A DNA stretch of 32,066 nt, taken from CAZLPZ01 sp964607245 (GTDB taxonomy: Bacteria > Pseudomonadota > Alphaproteobacteria > Micavibrionales > Micavibrionaceae). Shown here one piece after another: positions 22,028 to 30,484 of this stretch. A program made the position numbers and the translations under genes. A model generated the notes under the pieces. The model made no database searches. It saw only the letters and a program-made list of their open reading frames with translations, and was not told the DNA's origin. Position 1 is the first letter of the stretch; each line of letters opens with the position of its first letter. The stretch lies in NCBI GenBank assembly GCA_964607245.1, contig CAZSIB010000014.1:1-32066 (forward strand), in the 5' to 3' direction.

Positions 22028-22660
22028 ATGACTGCACAACGCCAACCTGTGAGCGACCCCTATCCTTTAATCGAAACGGCGGCAAATACGCTGCCCGGAT
22101 TATTGCCCGATCATGCCATTCGTGACCTGGCCCAGAACCAGGGGATGATTGATCCCTTTGTCGATGGACAGGTACGGGATGTGAATGGACAAAAGATTAT
22201 TTCTTATGGGCTTTCGTCATATGGCTATGACGCGCGGTGTGCGCCTGAATGGATGATCTTTACGAATGTCGATAACGCGGTTGTGGATCCCAAAGGATTT
22301 TCCAGCCAAAGCTTCGTTGAACGCAAAAGCGATGTGTGTGTAATTCCGCCAAATTCCTTTGTCTTGACCCGCACGGTTGAATATTTCCGCATTCCGCGCG
22401 ATGTGTTGGTGATTTGTTTGGGCAAATCGACCTATGCACGGTGTGGGTTGATTGTGAATGTCACGCCGCTGGAACCCGGATGGGAAGGGCATGTGACACT
22501 GGAGATTTCAAACACGACGCCGCTGCCCGCGCGGGTTTACGCGAATGAAGGTGTCGCGCAGTTTTTATTTTTTAAGGGGTCATCCATGTGCGATGTGAAC
22601 TACGCCGATCGCGGTGGGAAATATATGAAACAACATGGCGTGACGCTGCCGAAGGCGTAA
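22028..22660 (+). CDS. dcd: dCTP deaminase
   Basis: This enzyme makes dUTP from dCTP for thymidylate synthesis; it is a trimeric cytosolic enzyme of the dUTPase fold. Motifs include GLLPDHAIRDLAQ near the N-terminus, ISYGLSSYGYDAR, ICLGKSTYARCGLIVNVTPL with the substrate-binding Ser/Arg, and the catalytic region EPGWEGHVTLEISNTTPLPA with Glu in VTLEISN. The 210 residues exceed the usual roughly 185 by an N-terminal extension of about 25 residues. The annotated ATG has AAGG about 12 bases upstream; an internal start cannot be excluded. It lies in a same-strand run with the 55-residue gene, the small membrane protein and murA. Confidence 0.95.
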   Translation: MTAQRQPVSDPYPLIETAANTLPGLLPDHAIRDLAQNQGMIDPFVDGQVRDVNGQKIISYGLSSYGYDARCAPEWMIFTNVDNAVVDPKGFSSQSFVERKSDVCVIPPNSFVLTRTVEYFRIPRDVLVICLGKSTYARCGLIVNVTPLEPGWEGHVTLEISNTTPLPARVYANEGVAQFLFFKGSSMCDVNYADRGGKYMKQHGVTLPKA

Positions 22661-22679
22661 AAATAAAAAGGGAGAAAAA

Positions 22680-23051
22680 ATGAAGAATCTTAAATTAAAA
22701 GATTGTTTTCAACCTGTATCGGGTTGCGTCCAAACAATGTGTCGACAGGCCTGGGACAAGGTTGCGGTTTCAACGCGGGCTGTGGGGCGCCAAACAGCAA
22801 AAGCCGTACGGAATTTGTTACTTGATGAAACAGCGCAAGATCTTGCAGTTTATGGGGGCGCTGCCTTATTTATTGTCTTTATGAACTATCATAATCACAT
22901 GTCCCTTGCCTCTCAATTGAACTATGGGGCAGGTGTAATTGTTTGTGCGGCTATTGTACGGGATCGCCTGCGTCACGCAACAAATCAGGTAAGAGAATTG
23001 GAAAGAAGAACTGAACAGAAGAAAGATAAAGTAGAATGCACAATGTCTTGA
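22680..23051 (+). CDS. Unknown small membrane protein between dcd and murA
   Basis: I do not recognise this 123-residue protein. A basic N-terminal half (residues 1-55) is followed by one or two hydrophobic segments (DLAVYGGAALFIVFMNY and LNYGAGVIVCAAIV). The charged C-terminal helix is RHATNQVRELERRTEQKKDK. An excellent ribosome site, AAAGGGAG, lies six bases before the ATG, so it is very likely translated. It ends two bases before the preferred murA start, which suggests coupling. The A+T content is visibly higher than in dcd and murA, which hints at a recent arrival or a fast-evolving gene. Confidence 0.65.
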   Translation: MKNLKLKDCFQPVSGCVQTMCRQAWDKVAVSTRAVGRQTAKAVRNLLLDETAQDLAVYGGAALFIVFMNYHNHMSLASQLNYGAGVIVCAAIVRDRLRHATNQVRELERRTEQKKDKVECTMS

Positions 23052-23053
23052 AA

Positions 23054-24403
23054 ATGACGATTTCTCATACAGATCCAGACCTCATCCCTGTCGATGTTGA
23101 CGCGGCGATGAAACCCTCGAGCCTTGATGCCTTGCGGGTTGTGGGGGGGGCTGAACTCAACGGAGATATCACGATTTCTGGGGCGAAAAACGCCGGCCTT
23201 AAATTGATGTGCGCGGCGCTCCTCACCGATCAACCTGTCACACTCACCAACATGCCCGTGACGTTATCGGATATTCGGACGCAGGCGGCGGTGTTGCAAC
23301 ATATTGGTCTGGATGTAAAATTGCACCGTGACGGCACGGTTTTGTTACATGCCGAAAACATTACGAATCCTGATGCCCCGTATGATCTGGTCCGTAAAAT
23401 GCGCGCCTCCATCCTTGTGCTCGGGCCCATGCTGGCGCGTCATGGCGTGGCGCATGTGTCGCTGCCGGGCGGATGTTCGATTGGCACGCGGCCTGTCGAC
23501 TTTCATATCGACGGTTTGCGCGCCTTTGGGGCCGAGATCGAGATTGAGAATGGCTATATCCACGCGGTCGCCCCCGGCGGGCGTTTACCGGGCGGGGAAT
23601 ATACATTCCCTAAGCCGTCGCATGCGGGGACAGAAAATTTACTCATGGCCGCCACACTCACCCGCGGGACATGCGTCATTCATAACGCGGCGCTTGAACC
23701 TGAAATTGAGGACCTGGGCCGGATGCTGATCCAAATGGGTGCCAAGATTGACGGATTGGGGACCAAGACCCTGACGATCGAAGGGGTCGATCGATTAAAT
23801 GGCACCACCTATGCCTGTATGCCTGACCGCATTGAAACCGGGACATGGATTATCGCGTCGGCGATGACGGGGGGGACGCTCCGCCTGCATAACACACGGC
23901 TTGATTTCTTGGGCGCGCTGACATCTGTCCTTAAACGCGCGGGCATGCATATTGATCAAGAAGAAAATAACGTGGTCCGCGTCACACGTAACGGCCTGCG
24001 CCTCTCTGGGATTGATATCATGACCGAACCTTATCCCGGATTCCCCACCGACCTTCAAGCTCAGATGATGGCGCTCATGACTGTGTGCGATGGGGCAGGG
24101 ATGATGACCGAAACGATTTGGGAAAACCGCTTTATGCATGTGCCGGAACTGGCGCGAATGGGCGCGAATATTACGGTTCATGGATCCTCCGCCATTATTC
24201 GTGGCGTACCGAAATTAACGGGCGCCGAAGTGATGGCGACCGATTTGCGCGCCTCGGTCGCGTTGGTGCTGGCTGGATTGGTGGCGGATGGCGAGACGAC
24301 TATAAACCGCATCTATCATTTGGACCGTGGATATGAGAATATTGTAGACAAGCTTTCCGCTGTGGGCGCAGATATTACGCGCATCAAAGGGCGGGAGGAT
24401 TAA
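23054..24403 (+). CDS. murA: UDP-N-acetylglucosamine 1-carboxyvinyltransferase
   Basis: This is the first committed enzyme of peptidoglycan synthesis, transferring enolpyruvate to UDP-GlcNAc (the fosfomycin target). ISGAKNAGLKLMCAALLT carries the conserved Lys/Asn pair. The catalytic cysteine is Cys141 in VSLPGGCSIGTRPVDFH, so the enzyme has the fosfomycin-sensitive Cys form. Other blocks are DRIETGTWI, TEPYPGFPTDLQAQMMAL and IWENRFMHVPEL. It is about 449 residues, with an N-terminal extension of some 25 residues over the E. coli protein. Start choices are ATG at 23036, inside the previous gene, or at 23054, two bases after its stop; neither has a good ribosome site, and I prefer the second. 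Confidence 0.95.
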   Translation: MTISHTDPDLIPVDVDAAMKPSSLDALRVVGGAELNGDITISGAKNAGLKLMCAALLTDQPVTLTNMPVTLSDIRTQAAVLQHIGLDVKLHRDGTVLLHAENITNPDAPYDLVRKMRASILVLGPMLARHGVAHVSLPGGCSIGTRPVDFHIDGLRAFGAEIEIENGYIHAVAPGGRLPGGEYTFPKPSHAGTENLLMAATLTRGTCVIHNAALEPEIEDLGRMLIQMGAKIDGLGTKTLTIEGVDRLNGTTYACMPDRIETGTWIIASAMTGGTLRLHNTRLDFLGALTSVLKRAGMHIDQEENNVVRVTRNGLRLSGIDIMTEPYPGFPTDLQAQMMALMTVCDGAGMMTETIWENRFMHVPELARMGANITVHGSSAIIRGVPKLTGAEVMATDLRASVALVLAGLVADGETTINRIYHLDRGYENIVDKLSAVGADITRIKGRED

Positions 24404-24417
24404 CGGCCTCAGTAATC

Positions 24418-25740
24418 ATGCCGGATCTTTTTGAATCGGACAAAGGTATAGAAAAAGAGGATCCGGCGACCTCCGCGCGGCGGCCGCTTGCGGATCGGTT
24501 ACGCCCGGAACAGCTTGGCGATGTTGTCGGGCAAGAACATCTCACGGGACCGTCTGGGCAATTAACCCAGATGTTTGCGGTCGGTCGAACGCCCTCACTT
24601 ATCTTGTGGGGGCCGCCCGGATGCGGAAAAACCACGATTGCGCGTATTCTGGCACGACAGAGCAGCCTTCATTTTGAACAGATTTCGGCGATTTTTTCGG
24701 GTGTTTCCGATTTGCGGCGTGTTTTTGATATGGCCCGGATCCGACAGACAAAGGATGGCACCGCGACACTGCTTTTCGTCGATGAGATCCACCGCTTTAA
24801 TAAAAGTCAGCAAGATGCCTTTTTACCCGTGGTCGAAGACGGCACGATTGTGCTGATCGGTGCGACGACCGAAAATCCTTCTTTTGAACTGAACGGCGCG
24901 CTTTTATCCCGGGCCCAGGTCTTGGTTTTAAAACGTTTGAATGACACGGCGCTTGAGGGGCTGTTGAAGCGTGCGGAAAGACATGCCGGAAAAGAATTGC
25001 CGTTGACGCCCGATGCGCGTGCGCTTTTAAAGACGATTTCCGATGGAGACGGGCGGTATGTGTTGACCATTGCAGATTTGGTTTTGGCACAAGACCGCGC
25101 TTTAGATGCGGCGGGGTTGATGACGCTGACATCCCGGCGGCGGCCACTCTATGATAAAAGTGATGATGGCCATTATAATCTGATCAGTGCGCTTCACAAA
25201 AGCGTGCGGGGATCGGATGTTGACGCGGCGCTTTATTGGTTTGCGCGCATGCTAGAAGGCGGCGAGGATCCCCGGTTTATTGCGCGGCGTTTGGCCCGCA
25301 TGGCGGTTGAGGATATTGGCATGGCCGATCCGCAGGCTTTGGTTCAAACGGTTGCTGCGTGGGAAACATACGAACGACTAGGTTCCCCGGAAGGGGAACT
25401 GGCCTTGTCTCAGGCGGTGATTTATGTCGCGACGGCACCAAAATCAAATGCGAATTATATCGCCTATAACGCTGCGCGGGCATCGGCGCAATCGACGGGA
25501 TCTTTGATGCCGCCCGCGCATATTTTAAACGCACCCACAAAATTGATGAAAGATCAAGGATATGGCGCGGGGTATATGTATGATCCCGATACCGAAGATG
25601 GGTTTTCAGGCCAAAATTATTTCCCCGATGGGTTGGTGCGCCAGGAATTTTACAAACCTTTTGCGCGTGGATTTGAACGGGATATTCAAAAACGTCTGGA
25701 TTATTGGGCGAATTTACGGACACGAAAGAATGCGTCATGA
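24418..25740 (+). CDS. rarA: Replication-associated recombination protein A (AAA+ ATPase)
   Basis: This is a clamp-loader-like AAA+ ATPase (RarA/MgsA, related to eukaryotic WRNIP1) acting at stalled replication forks. It opens with PLADRLRPEQLGDVVGQEHL. Walker A is GPPGCGKTT at about residues 65-73, Walker B is LLFVDEIHRFNKSQQD, sensor 1 is LIGATTENPSFELNGALLSR, and the C-terminal tetramerisation part includes YDKSDDGHYNLISALHKSVR and DPRFIARRLARMAVEDIG. The length of 440 residues is normal. It starts 14 bp after murA, and its stop overlaps the start of the pseudouridine synthase gene (ATGA). Confidence 0.95.
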   Translation: MPDLFESDKGIEKEDPATSARRPLADRLRPEQLGDVVGQEHLTGPSGQLTQMFAVGRTPSLILWGPPGCGKTTIARILARQSSLHFEQISAIFSGVSDLRRVFDMARIRQTKDGTATLLFVDEIHRFNKSQQDAFLPVVEDGTIVLIGATTENPSFELNGALLSRAQVLVLKRLNDTALEGLLKRAERHAGKELPLTPDARALLKTISDGDGRYVLTIADLVLAQDRALDAAGLMTLTSRRRPLYDKSDDGHYNLISALHKSVRGSDVDAALYWFARMLEGGEDPRFIARRLARMAVEDIGMADPQALVQTVAAWETYERLGSPEGELALSQAVIYVATAPKSNANYIAYNAARASAQSTGSLMPPAHILNAPTKLMKDQGYGAGYMYDPDTEDGFSGQNYFPDGLVRQEFYKPFARGFERDIQKRLDYWANLRTRKNAS

Positions 25741-26690
25741 CTATTGAAACAATCACGATTTCTGAAGATGACGACGGTCAACGTCTGGATCGATGGTTAA
25801 AAAAGAACGCTTCTGATTTGCCTTATGTCGCCATTCAAAAACTTTTGCGCAAAGGGCAAATCCGCGTGAACGGCAAGCGTGCGGTAGGTGATGCACGGTT
25901 GAAATCCGGTGATCTTGTGCGGGTTCCGATGGGATCAAAGCCCCCTGAAGTTGCATCAAGATCGACGGGGCGGAAGGATTCTGCATGGCTTCGTCAATTT
26001 CTTCTTTTTGAAGATGATGATATCCTTGCGTTCAATAAACCACCGGGCCTTGCGGTCCAGGGCGGGTCTGGATTAACCCTTCATCTTGAGATGTTGATGG
26101 ATGATTTTGTACGCCGTGGGGTGGCTCCGCGGTTGGTACATCGTCTTGACCGTGACACATCGGGGGTCTTGGTGCTGGCTCGTTCGGCCCGCGCTGCACG
26201 GCGTTTAACTGAACAATTTTCGGCGCGTGAAACGGAAAAGATATATTGGGCGCTTGTATCTCCGATGCCACGGTATGACAAAGGGGTCATCACCGCGCGC
26301 CTTGAAAAAATCCAAGAAGGAAAGCAAATTGAAAAAATTGCTGTGGTGGACGGCCTTAACGGGCAGGAGGCCGAAACGGAATATCGCGTACTTGCGCGCG
26401 CGGTAGATCATAATGTTGCGTGGGTTGAATTTATGCCGCGCACCGGACGAACCCATCAAATTCGTGTGCACGCGGCGCATATTGGGGCGCCGCTTCTGGG
26501 GGATCCGAAATATGGGGGCGATGCGGATAAAGCAAAGGCAGTTGGTGGTGCGGACCGGGTGCATTTGCATGCGGCCCAATTGACATTGACGCATCCCCGG
26601 TCTGGAAAATCGATGACTATTCAAGCGCCGTTGCCAGATGATTTGGTCTTATCTTGGCGAGGTTTTGGCTTTCGGGCGAGTAAGGAATAA
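25737..26690 (+). CDS. RluC/RluD-family ribosomal large-subunit pseudouridine synthase
   Basis: This is an rRNA pseudouridine synthase of 317 residues. An S4 RNA-binding domain (about 14-75; DGQRLDRWLKKN, QKLLRKGQIRVNGKR) precedes the catalytic domain. The catalytic Asp138 is in HRLDRDTSGVLVLARS, with KPPGLAVQGG and the C-terminal RTGRTHQIRVHAAHIGAPLL. The layout matches RluC and RluD; the target uridines cannot be told apart by sequence here. The frame is open to 25704, but the ATG at 25737 overlaps the rarA stop (ATGA) and matches the family start. The next gene follows four bases after its stop. Confidence 0.93.
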   Translation: MTIETITISEDDDGQRLDRWLKKNASDLPYVAIQKLLRKGQIRVNGKRAVGDARLKSGDLVRVPMGSKPPEVASRSTGRKDSAWLRQFLLFEDDDILAFNKPPGLAVQGGSGLTLHLEMLMDDFVRRGVAPRLVHRLDRDTSGVLVLARSARAARRLTEQFSARETEKIYWALVSPMPRYDKGVITARLEKIQEGKQIEKIAVVDGLNGQEAETEYRVLARAVDHNVAWVEFMPRTGRTHQIRVHAAHIGAPLLGDPKYGGDADKAKAVGGADRVHLHAAQLTLTHPRSGKSMTIQAPLPDDLVLSWRGFGFRASKE

Positions 26691-26694
26691 ATAC

Positions 26695-27519
26695 ATGACA
26701 CCCAAAAAAACGCGCTTTGCCTATATGATCTCGCGTATCACGACATGGACGCTGCGGCTGATGGCTGTGGCGGTTGTTTTGTTTTTTATCGCAGTGATCG
26801 TCAGCGCGAATATGGGCGGCAACGGAGAGATTCAGCGGCGTAGTTTAGAAAAAGTCTTAAGTAGTATTTTTCAAGACCCTGCCCGTGTGCATGCCCTGAA
26901 TATGTATCGTATTTTTCCAACACAATATGTTGATTTTGAAGATATGGTGGTGATCCGCCCGGATGAAAAAGAGCCGCGTGTTTTAATTCACCGTGTCCAA
27001 TACGTGAATGATCCAATTGCCTCGTGGATGGGGGCTTTGCCAATTGTGCACATTGCCTTTGATCATTTTTTGACGCGGCCGGGTGTTTTGGGACCATATT
27101 CATTGCATTTAAAAGAGGGGCGCATTGTACCGCCGGTTGATTCTGGCGGTGTGGCCTTTTTTGTGATGAAAGGAAATTATGGCCCCCGCGATCTTGTCGT
27201 GCGTATGCCGATGCAAGCAGAAAAGAAGAAAGACAAATGGACCTATCGCTTTCTTGGGGCCTCACCCATTCAGATTCATTTAGGAACGGTGGATATTGTC
27301 GTGCACATGCAGATTCTGAAGGATAAAGTTTTATTTCATCCCTTTGGGATGACACATCAACATAAAAAATATACCGGGTCTTTGGCCGTATCCCGCGCGG
27401 GCTCTACTGAACATACGGCAGTCTTAAAACTATTGGATGATCACGGAAATGTTTTATTTGATGGACCGCTGGATGAGTTTAACCGCATTGCAGGGTATCT
27501 CGATTTGCCGGCGGAATAG
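26695..27519 (+). CDS. Unknown single-pass membrane protein
   Basis: This is a 274-residue protein that I cannot assign. One membrane helix at about 17-41 (LMAVAVVLFFIAVIVSA) is followed by a large, presumably periplasmic, part rich in beta-type segments (YVDFEDMVVIRPDEK, ALPIVHIAFDHFLTRPG, GRIVPPVDSGG). The pattern is reminiscent of AsmA-like or other envelope proteins but no motif settles it. The frame runs further upstream, but the ATG at 26695 has AAGGA about eight bases before it and follows the pseudouridine synthase by four bases, so I start there. It converges with mutL four bases away. Confidence 0.7.
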   Translation: MTPKKTRFAYMISRITTWTLRLMAVAVVLFFIAVIVSANMGGNGEIQRRSLEKVLSSIFQDPARVHALNMYRIFPTQYVDFEDMVVIRPDEKEPRVLIHRVQYVNDPIASWMGALPIVHIAFDHFLTRPGVLGPYSLHLKEGRIVPPVDSGGVAFFVMKGNYGPRDLVVRMPMQAEKKKDKWTYRFLGASPIQIHLGTVDIVVHMQILKDKVLFHPFGMTHQHKKYTGSLAVSRAGSTEHTAVLKLLDDHGNVLFDGPLDEFNRIAGYLDLPAE

Positions 27520-27523
27520 CCTA

Positions 27524-29344
27524 TTATCGCCGTGCAAAAAGCTTTTCCAAATCGGCCCGTGAGAGTTTCACAAAAGTTGGTCGGCCATGATTGCATTGCG
27601 CCGCAACAGGTGTTTTTTCAATTTGGCGCAATAAGGCATTCATCTCGTCGACATTTAATGCGCGTCCGGCGCGTACAGCATGATGGCATGCCCGCGTGGA
27701 CAGAAACATCAAAATACGATCTTTCAGGGTTTGTGCGGCACCTTTTTCCATCATTTCATCGGCTAGATCCTGGATGAGTTGTGGTAGATCCAGTCGTTCA
27801 GAAAGTTCGGCTGGAACGCCGCGAACCAACAGGCAATCGGGCCCGAATTGTTCGATCTCGAGGCCGAATAAGGCAAGATCTTCGTGCGCTGCAAGCAATG
27901 TTTGTGCTCGCACATCATCAAGCGTAATTATTTCTGGTGAAAGAAGTCGTTGGCAAGGAATGCGGCTTGTATCGTGCTGTTGCTTGTAACGTTCATATAC
28001 CAATCGTTCATGCGCGGCGTGTTGGTCGACCAGGATCATGCCGTCTTGCGTTTGTGCCACGATATAGGTCTCATGAATCTGAGCAATCGCGGCGCCCAGG
28101 GGGTAATCGGTTGTCTCCTGCATGGGGCCTCTTGCAAAATCCCCGCTTGGGGTTCGTCCAAATCCACGTGATTGTGGCGGGGATTCAAAAAGTGGGGTAT
28201 AGGCGCGATACGACGAGTCATGAAATTGCGCGGGGGCGGCTCGATACGAACTTGGATAGGTCGAATGAAGCGCCCCATAGGGTTGGTTTGCCGCAACACG
28301 GTCCAAAAACGGCGCGCCTAAAATTTGCGCGGTGCCAGAAAGGGTTGATAACCGCTGGCGGATGGCACCGATCAGGAATCCACGAATATGGCCTGCGTCT
28401 TTAAACCGGACTTCTGTCTTGGCGGGATGGACGTTGATATCGACATCGGGCGGCGGCAGGGTTAAAAACAGCGTGGCAACGGCATGTCGATCCCGCGGCA
28501 TCAAATCGCCATAGGCAACGCGAAGGGCCGAGAGTAAGAGGCGGTCGCGCACAGGTCGGTTATTCACAAAAAGATATTGATGTGTCGCCTGTCCGCGGTG
28601 ATAGGTCGGATAACCAATTCGTCCCTTCAAATGAATATCTCCGCTTTGGGCATCAAGATCCACGGTGTTGTCATGAAATTCGGATCCTAATAATTGTCGA
28701 AGCCGTGCCGCGAGTTGATCTTTAAAGTCAGATGCGGTCGGTATAGGAGAGAGAGAAAGCGATTTTTGATCATGATGTGTCAGTGTAAATCCCACATCTG
28801 GGCGCGCCATGGCCAGGCGTACGATCACGTCTTTGCACGCTGAAAATTCAGCCAGATCACCTTTGAGGAATTTAAGCCGGGCGGGAGTCGCATAAAACAA
28901 ATCGGCGATCTCAACGCGCGTACCAGGCGGATGCGCGGCCGGGGTTGGCGGGTTTTCTTGCCCCCCTTCAACACGAAAGGTCCAGGCATGCGCCGCACCG
29001 GCCTTACATGACGTGAGGGTCAAACGCGCGACAGATCCAATTGACGGCAACGCCTCGCCGCGAAATCCCATGGTGGTGATATACACCAGATCATCATTTG
29101 TGAGTTTTGATGTCGCATGACGGTGAAGCGCCAAAGACAGATCATCGCGTGACATGCCGTGCCCGTTATCTGTGACCGAGATAAAACTTTTTCCCCCTTG
29201 GCGCAGGGTGACATCAATCTGCGTGGCCCCAGCATCCAGGGCATTTTCGATGATTTCTTTAAGGGCAGCGGCTGGGCGTTCGATCACCTCGCCAGCGGCG
29301 ATCTGGTTTACCAGATGAGGGGGTAAAATACGGATTGTGGACAT
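27524..29344 (-). CDS. mutL: DNA mismatch repair protein MutL, endonuclease type
   Basis: This is the mismatch-repair mediator, here with its own nicking activity. The N-terminal GHKL ATPase has IAAGEVIERPAAALKE, ENALDAGA, DNGHGM and FRGEALPSI. The C-terminal domain carries the metal-binding endonuclease motif DQHAAHERLVYE (DQHAx2Ex4E), the ACHHAVRAG block and CNHGRPTF near the end, as in MutL of bacteria without MutH. A variable Pro/Ser-rich linker (about 345-425) joins them. The product has 606 residues. It lies on the minus strand, convergent with the unknown membrane protein and 57 bp after the polyprenyl synthase gene on the same strand. Confidence 0.97.
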   Translation of the reverse strand: MSTIRILPPHLVNQIAAGEVIERPAAALKEIIENALDAGATQIDVTLRQGGKSFISVTDNGHGMSRDDLSLALHRHATSKLTNDDLVYITTMGFRGEALPSIGSVARLTLTSCKAGAAHAWTFRVEGGQENPPTPAAHPPGTRVEIADLFYATPARLKFLKGDLAEFSACKDVIVRLAMARPDVGFTLTHHDQKSLSLSPIPTASDFKDQLAARLRQLLGSEFHDNTVDLDAQSGDIHLKGRIGYPTYHRGQATHQYLFVNNRPVRDRLLLSALRVAYGDLMPRDRHAVATLFLTLPPPDVDINVHPAKTEVRFKDAGHIRGFLIGAIRQRLSTLSGTAQILGAPFLDRVAANQPYGALHSTYPSSYRAAPAQFHDSSYRAYTPLFESPPQSRGFGRTPSGDFARGPMQETTDYPLGAAIAQIHETYIVAQTQDGMILVDQHAAHERLVYERYKQQHDTSRIPCQRLLSPEIITLDDVRAQTLLAAHEDLALFGLEIEQFGPDCLLVRGVPAELSERLDLPQLIQDLADEMMEKGAAQTLKDRILMFLSTRACHHAVRAGRALNVDEMNALLRQIEKTPVAAQCNHGRPTFVKLSRADLEKLFARR

Positions 29345-29401
29345 AGCCCCAGTTTAAAGCCCGGTTCCTTTATTGTCACGCGCCTTTTATCTTTCTGGGG
29401 C

Positions 29402-30430
29402 CTATTTTTCCCGTCGGGCGGCATAGACCGCAAGATCTTGTAAAATTTCTTTAATTGGGTGCGCAGGAAGAGAGGCGAGTGCTGCAACGGCCTGGGCCTG
29501 ATGCGTTTCTGCCAGTGTATGGGCTTTTGAAAATGCATCATGTTGAACCAGATAATGCTGGGCTGTATCGAAATCACCTGCGCCAATCTCATGATCCACA
29601 AGGGTGCGTCGCCAGAATGATTTTTCTGTTTCTCCCGCGTAATGGAGCGCAAAAAGGATGGGGGCGGTGATCTTTCCTTCGGCAAAATCATTCCCGGGCT
29701 GCTTCCCAAATGCGCTTGTCGTACCGATAAAGTCCAGCACATCATCCGCAATTTGAAATGCAATGCCCAGATGGTGCCCATAGGTAAACAAAGCGTCTTG
29801 TACGGCCTTGGGGGCACCGTGTAGGGCAGGGCCGGCGGCAGCCGCGGCAGCAAAGAGCGCGGCTGTTTTTGCAGATACGGTCTTTAAATAATCGTCCATC
29901 GACAAATCCAAATTGCCGGTGGTGGCGAGTTGCATCACCTCTCCCTCAACAATCACGGACGCCGCGCGGGAGAGTAATTCCAAGACGCGCAGATTATTTG
30001 TTTCAACCATCAACTCAAACGCGCGGGAAAATAAAAAATCGCCCACCAGAACGGCGGGCTTGTTCCCAAAGGTCAGGTTTGCGGTGGGCTTGCCCCGGCG
30101 CAAATCGCTGCCGTCCACGACATCATCGTGAAGCAATGTGGCCGAGTGGATAAATTCAACTGCCGCCGCCAGTTTGTGGGCAGAATCATTCGCTGGACCA
30201 AATAGCGCGGCGCAGCCCAGGGTGAGAAGGGGCCGAATGCGCTTTCCCCCGGCATTGATCAGATAGGCCGCGACTTCGGGGATAGTTTCGACGGGTGATT
30301 GTAGCCGTTCCAGGATCAGGGCGTTCGTTGCCGTCATCGCGGCCGTGCACGCGTCATGCAACCGTTCCAGCGGATGATCGGGTAAAGGGGGCAAAGAGAC
30401 CGGAGCAGAGGCTTTATGTGCGTGTGTCAT
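29402..30430 (-). CDS. ispB: Polyprenyl diphosphate synthase (ubiquinone side chain)
   Basis: This is a trans-prenyltransferase that makes the octa- or decaprenyl tail of ubiquinone. The first Asp-rich motif is in SATLLHDDVVDGSDLRRG (DDxxD), the second is FQIADDVLDF, and GGKRIRPLLTL near the N-terminus binds isopentenyl diphosphate. The chain length is set by residues before the first motif that I cannot interpret reliably, so the symbol is by family. I start at the ATG at 30430, which gives 342 residues; the frame runs on to 30493, overlapping the start of the divergent methyltransferase gene. No strong ribosome site is seen for either start. Confidence 0.9.
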   Translation of the reverse strand: MTHAHKASAPVSLPPLPDHPLERLHDACTAAMTATNALILERLQSPVETIPEVAAYLINAGGKRIRPLLTLGCAALFGPANDSAHKLAAAVEFIHSATLLHDDVVDGSDLRRGKPTANLTFGNKPAVLVGDFLFSRAFELMVETNNLRVLELLSRAASVIVEGEVMQLATTGNLDLSMDDYLKTVSAKTAALFAAAAAAGPALHGAPKAVQDALFTYGHHLGIAFQIADDVLDFIGTTSAFGKQPGNDFAEGKITAPILFALHYAGETEKSFWRRTLVDHEIGAGDFDTAQHYLVQHDAFSKAHTLAETHQAQAVAALASLPAHPIKEILQDLAVYAARREK

Positions 30431-30484
30431 TGTGTTATGACTTAAGCCTTGATCTTGAGGAAAAGCAAGAGGGAATCCAGATAA

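Noticed and set aside
29308..29853. 181-codon minus-strand frame overlapping ispB and mutL ends
   Set aside because: It is out of frame with ispB, which has both Asp-rich motifs; the alternative product is Pro-rich with no motif.
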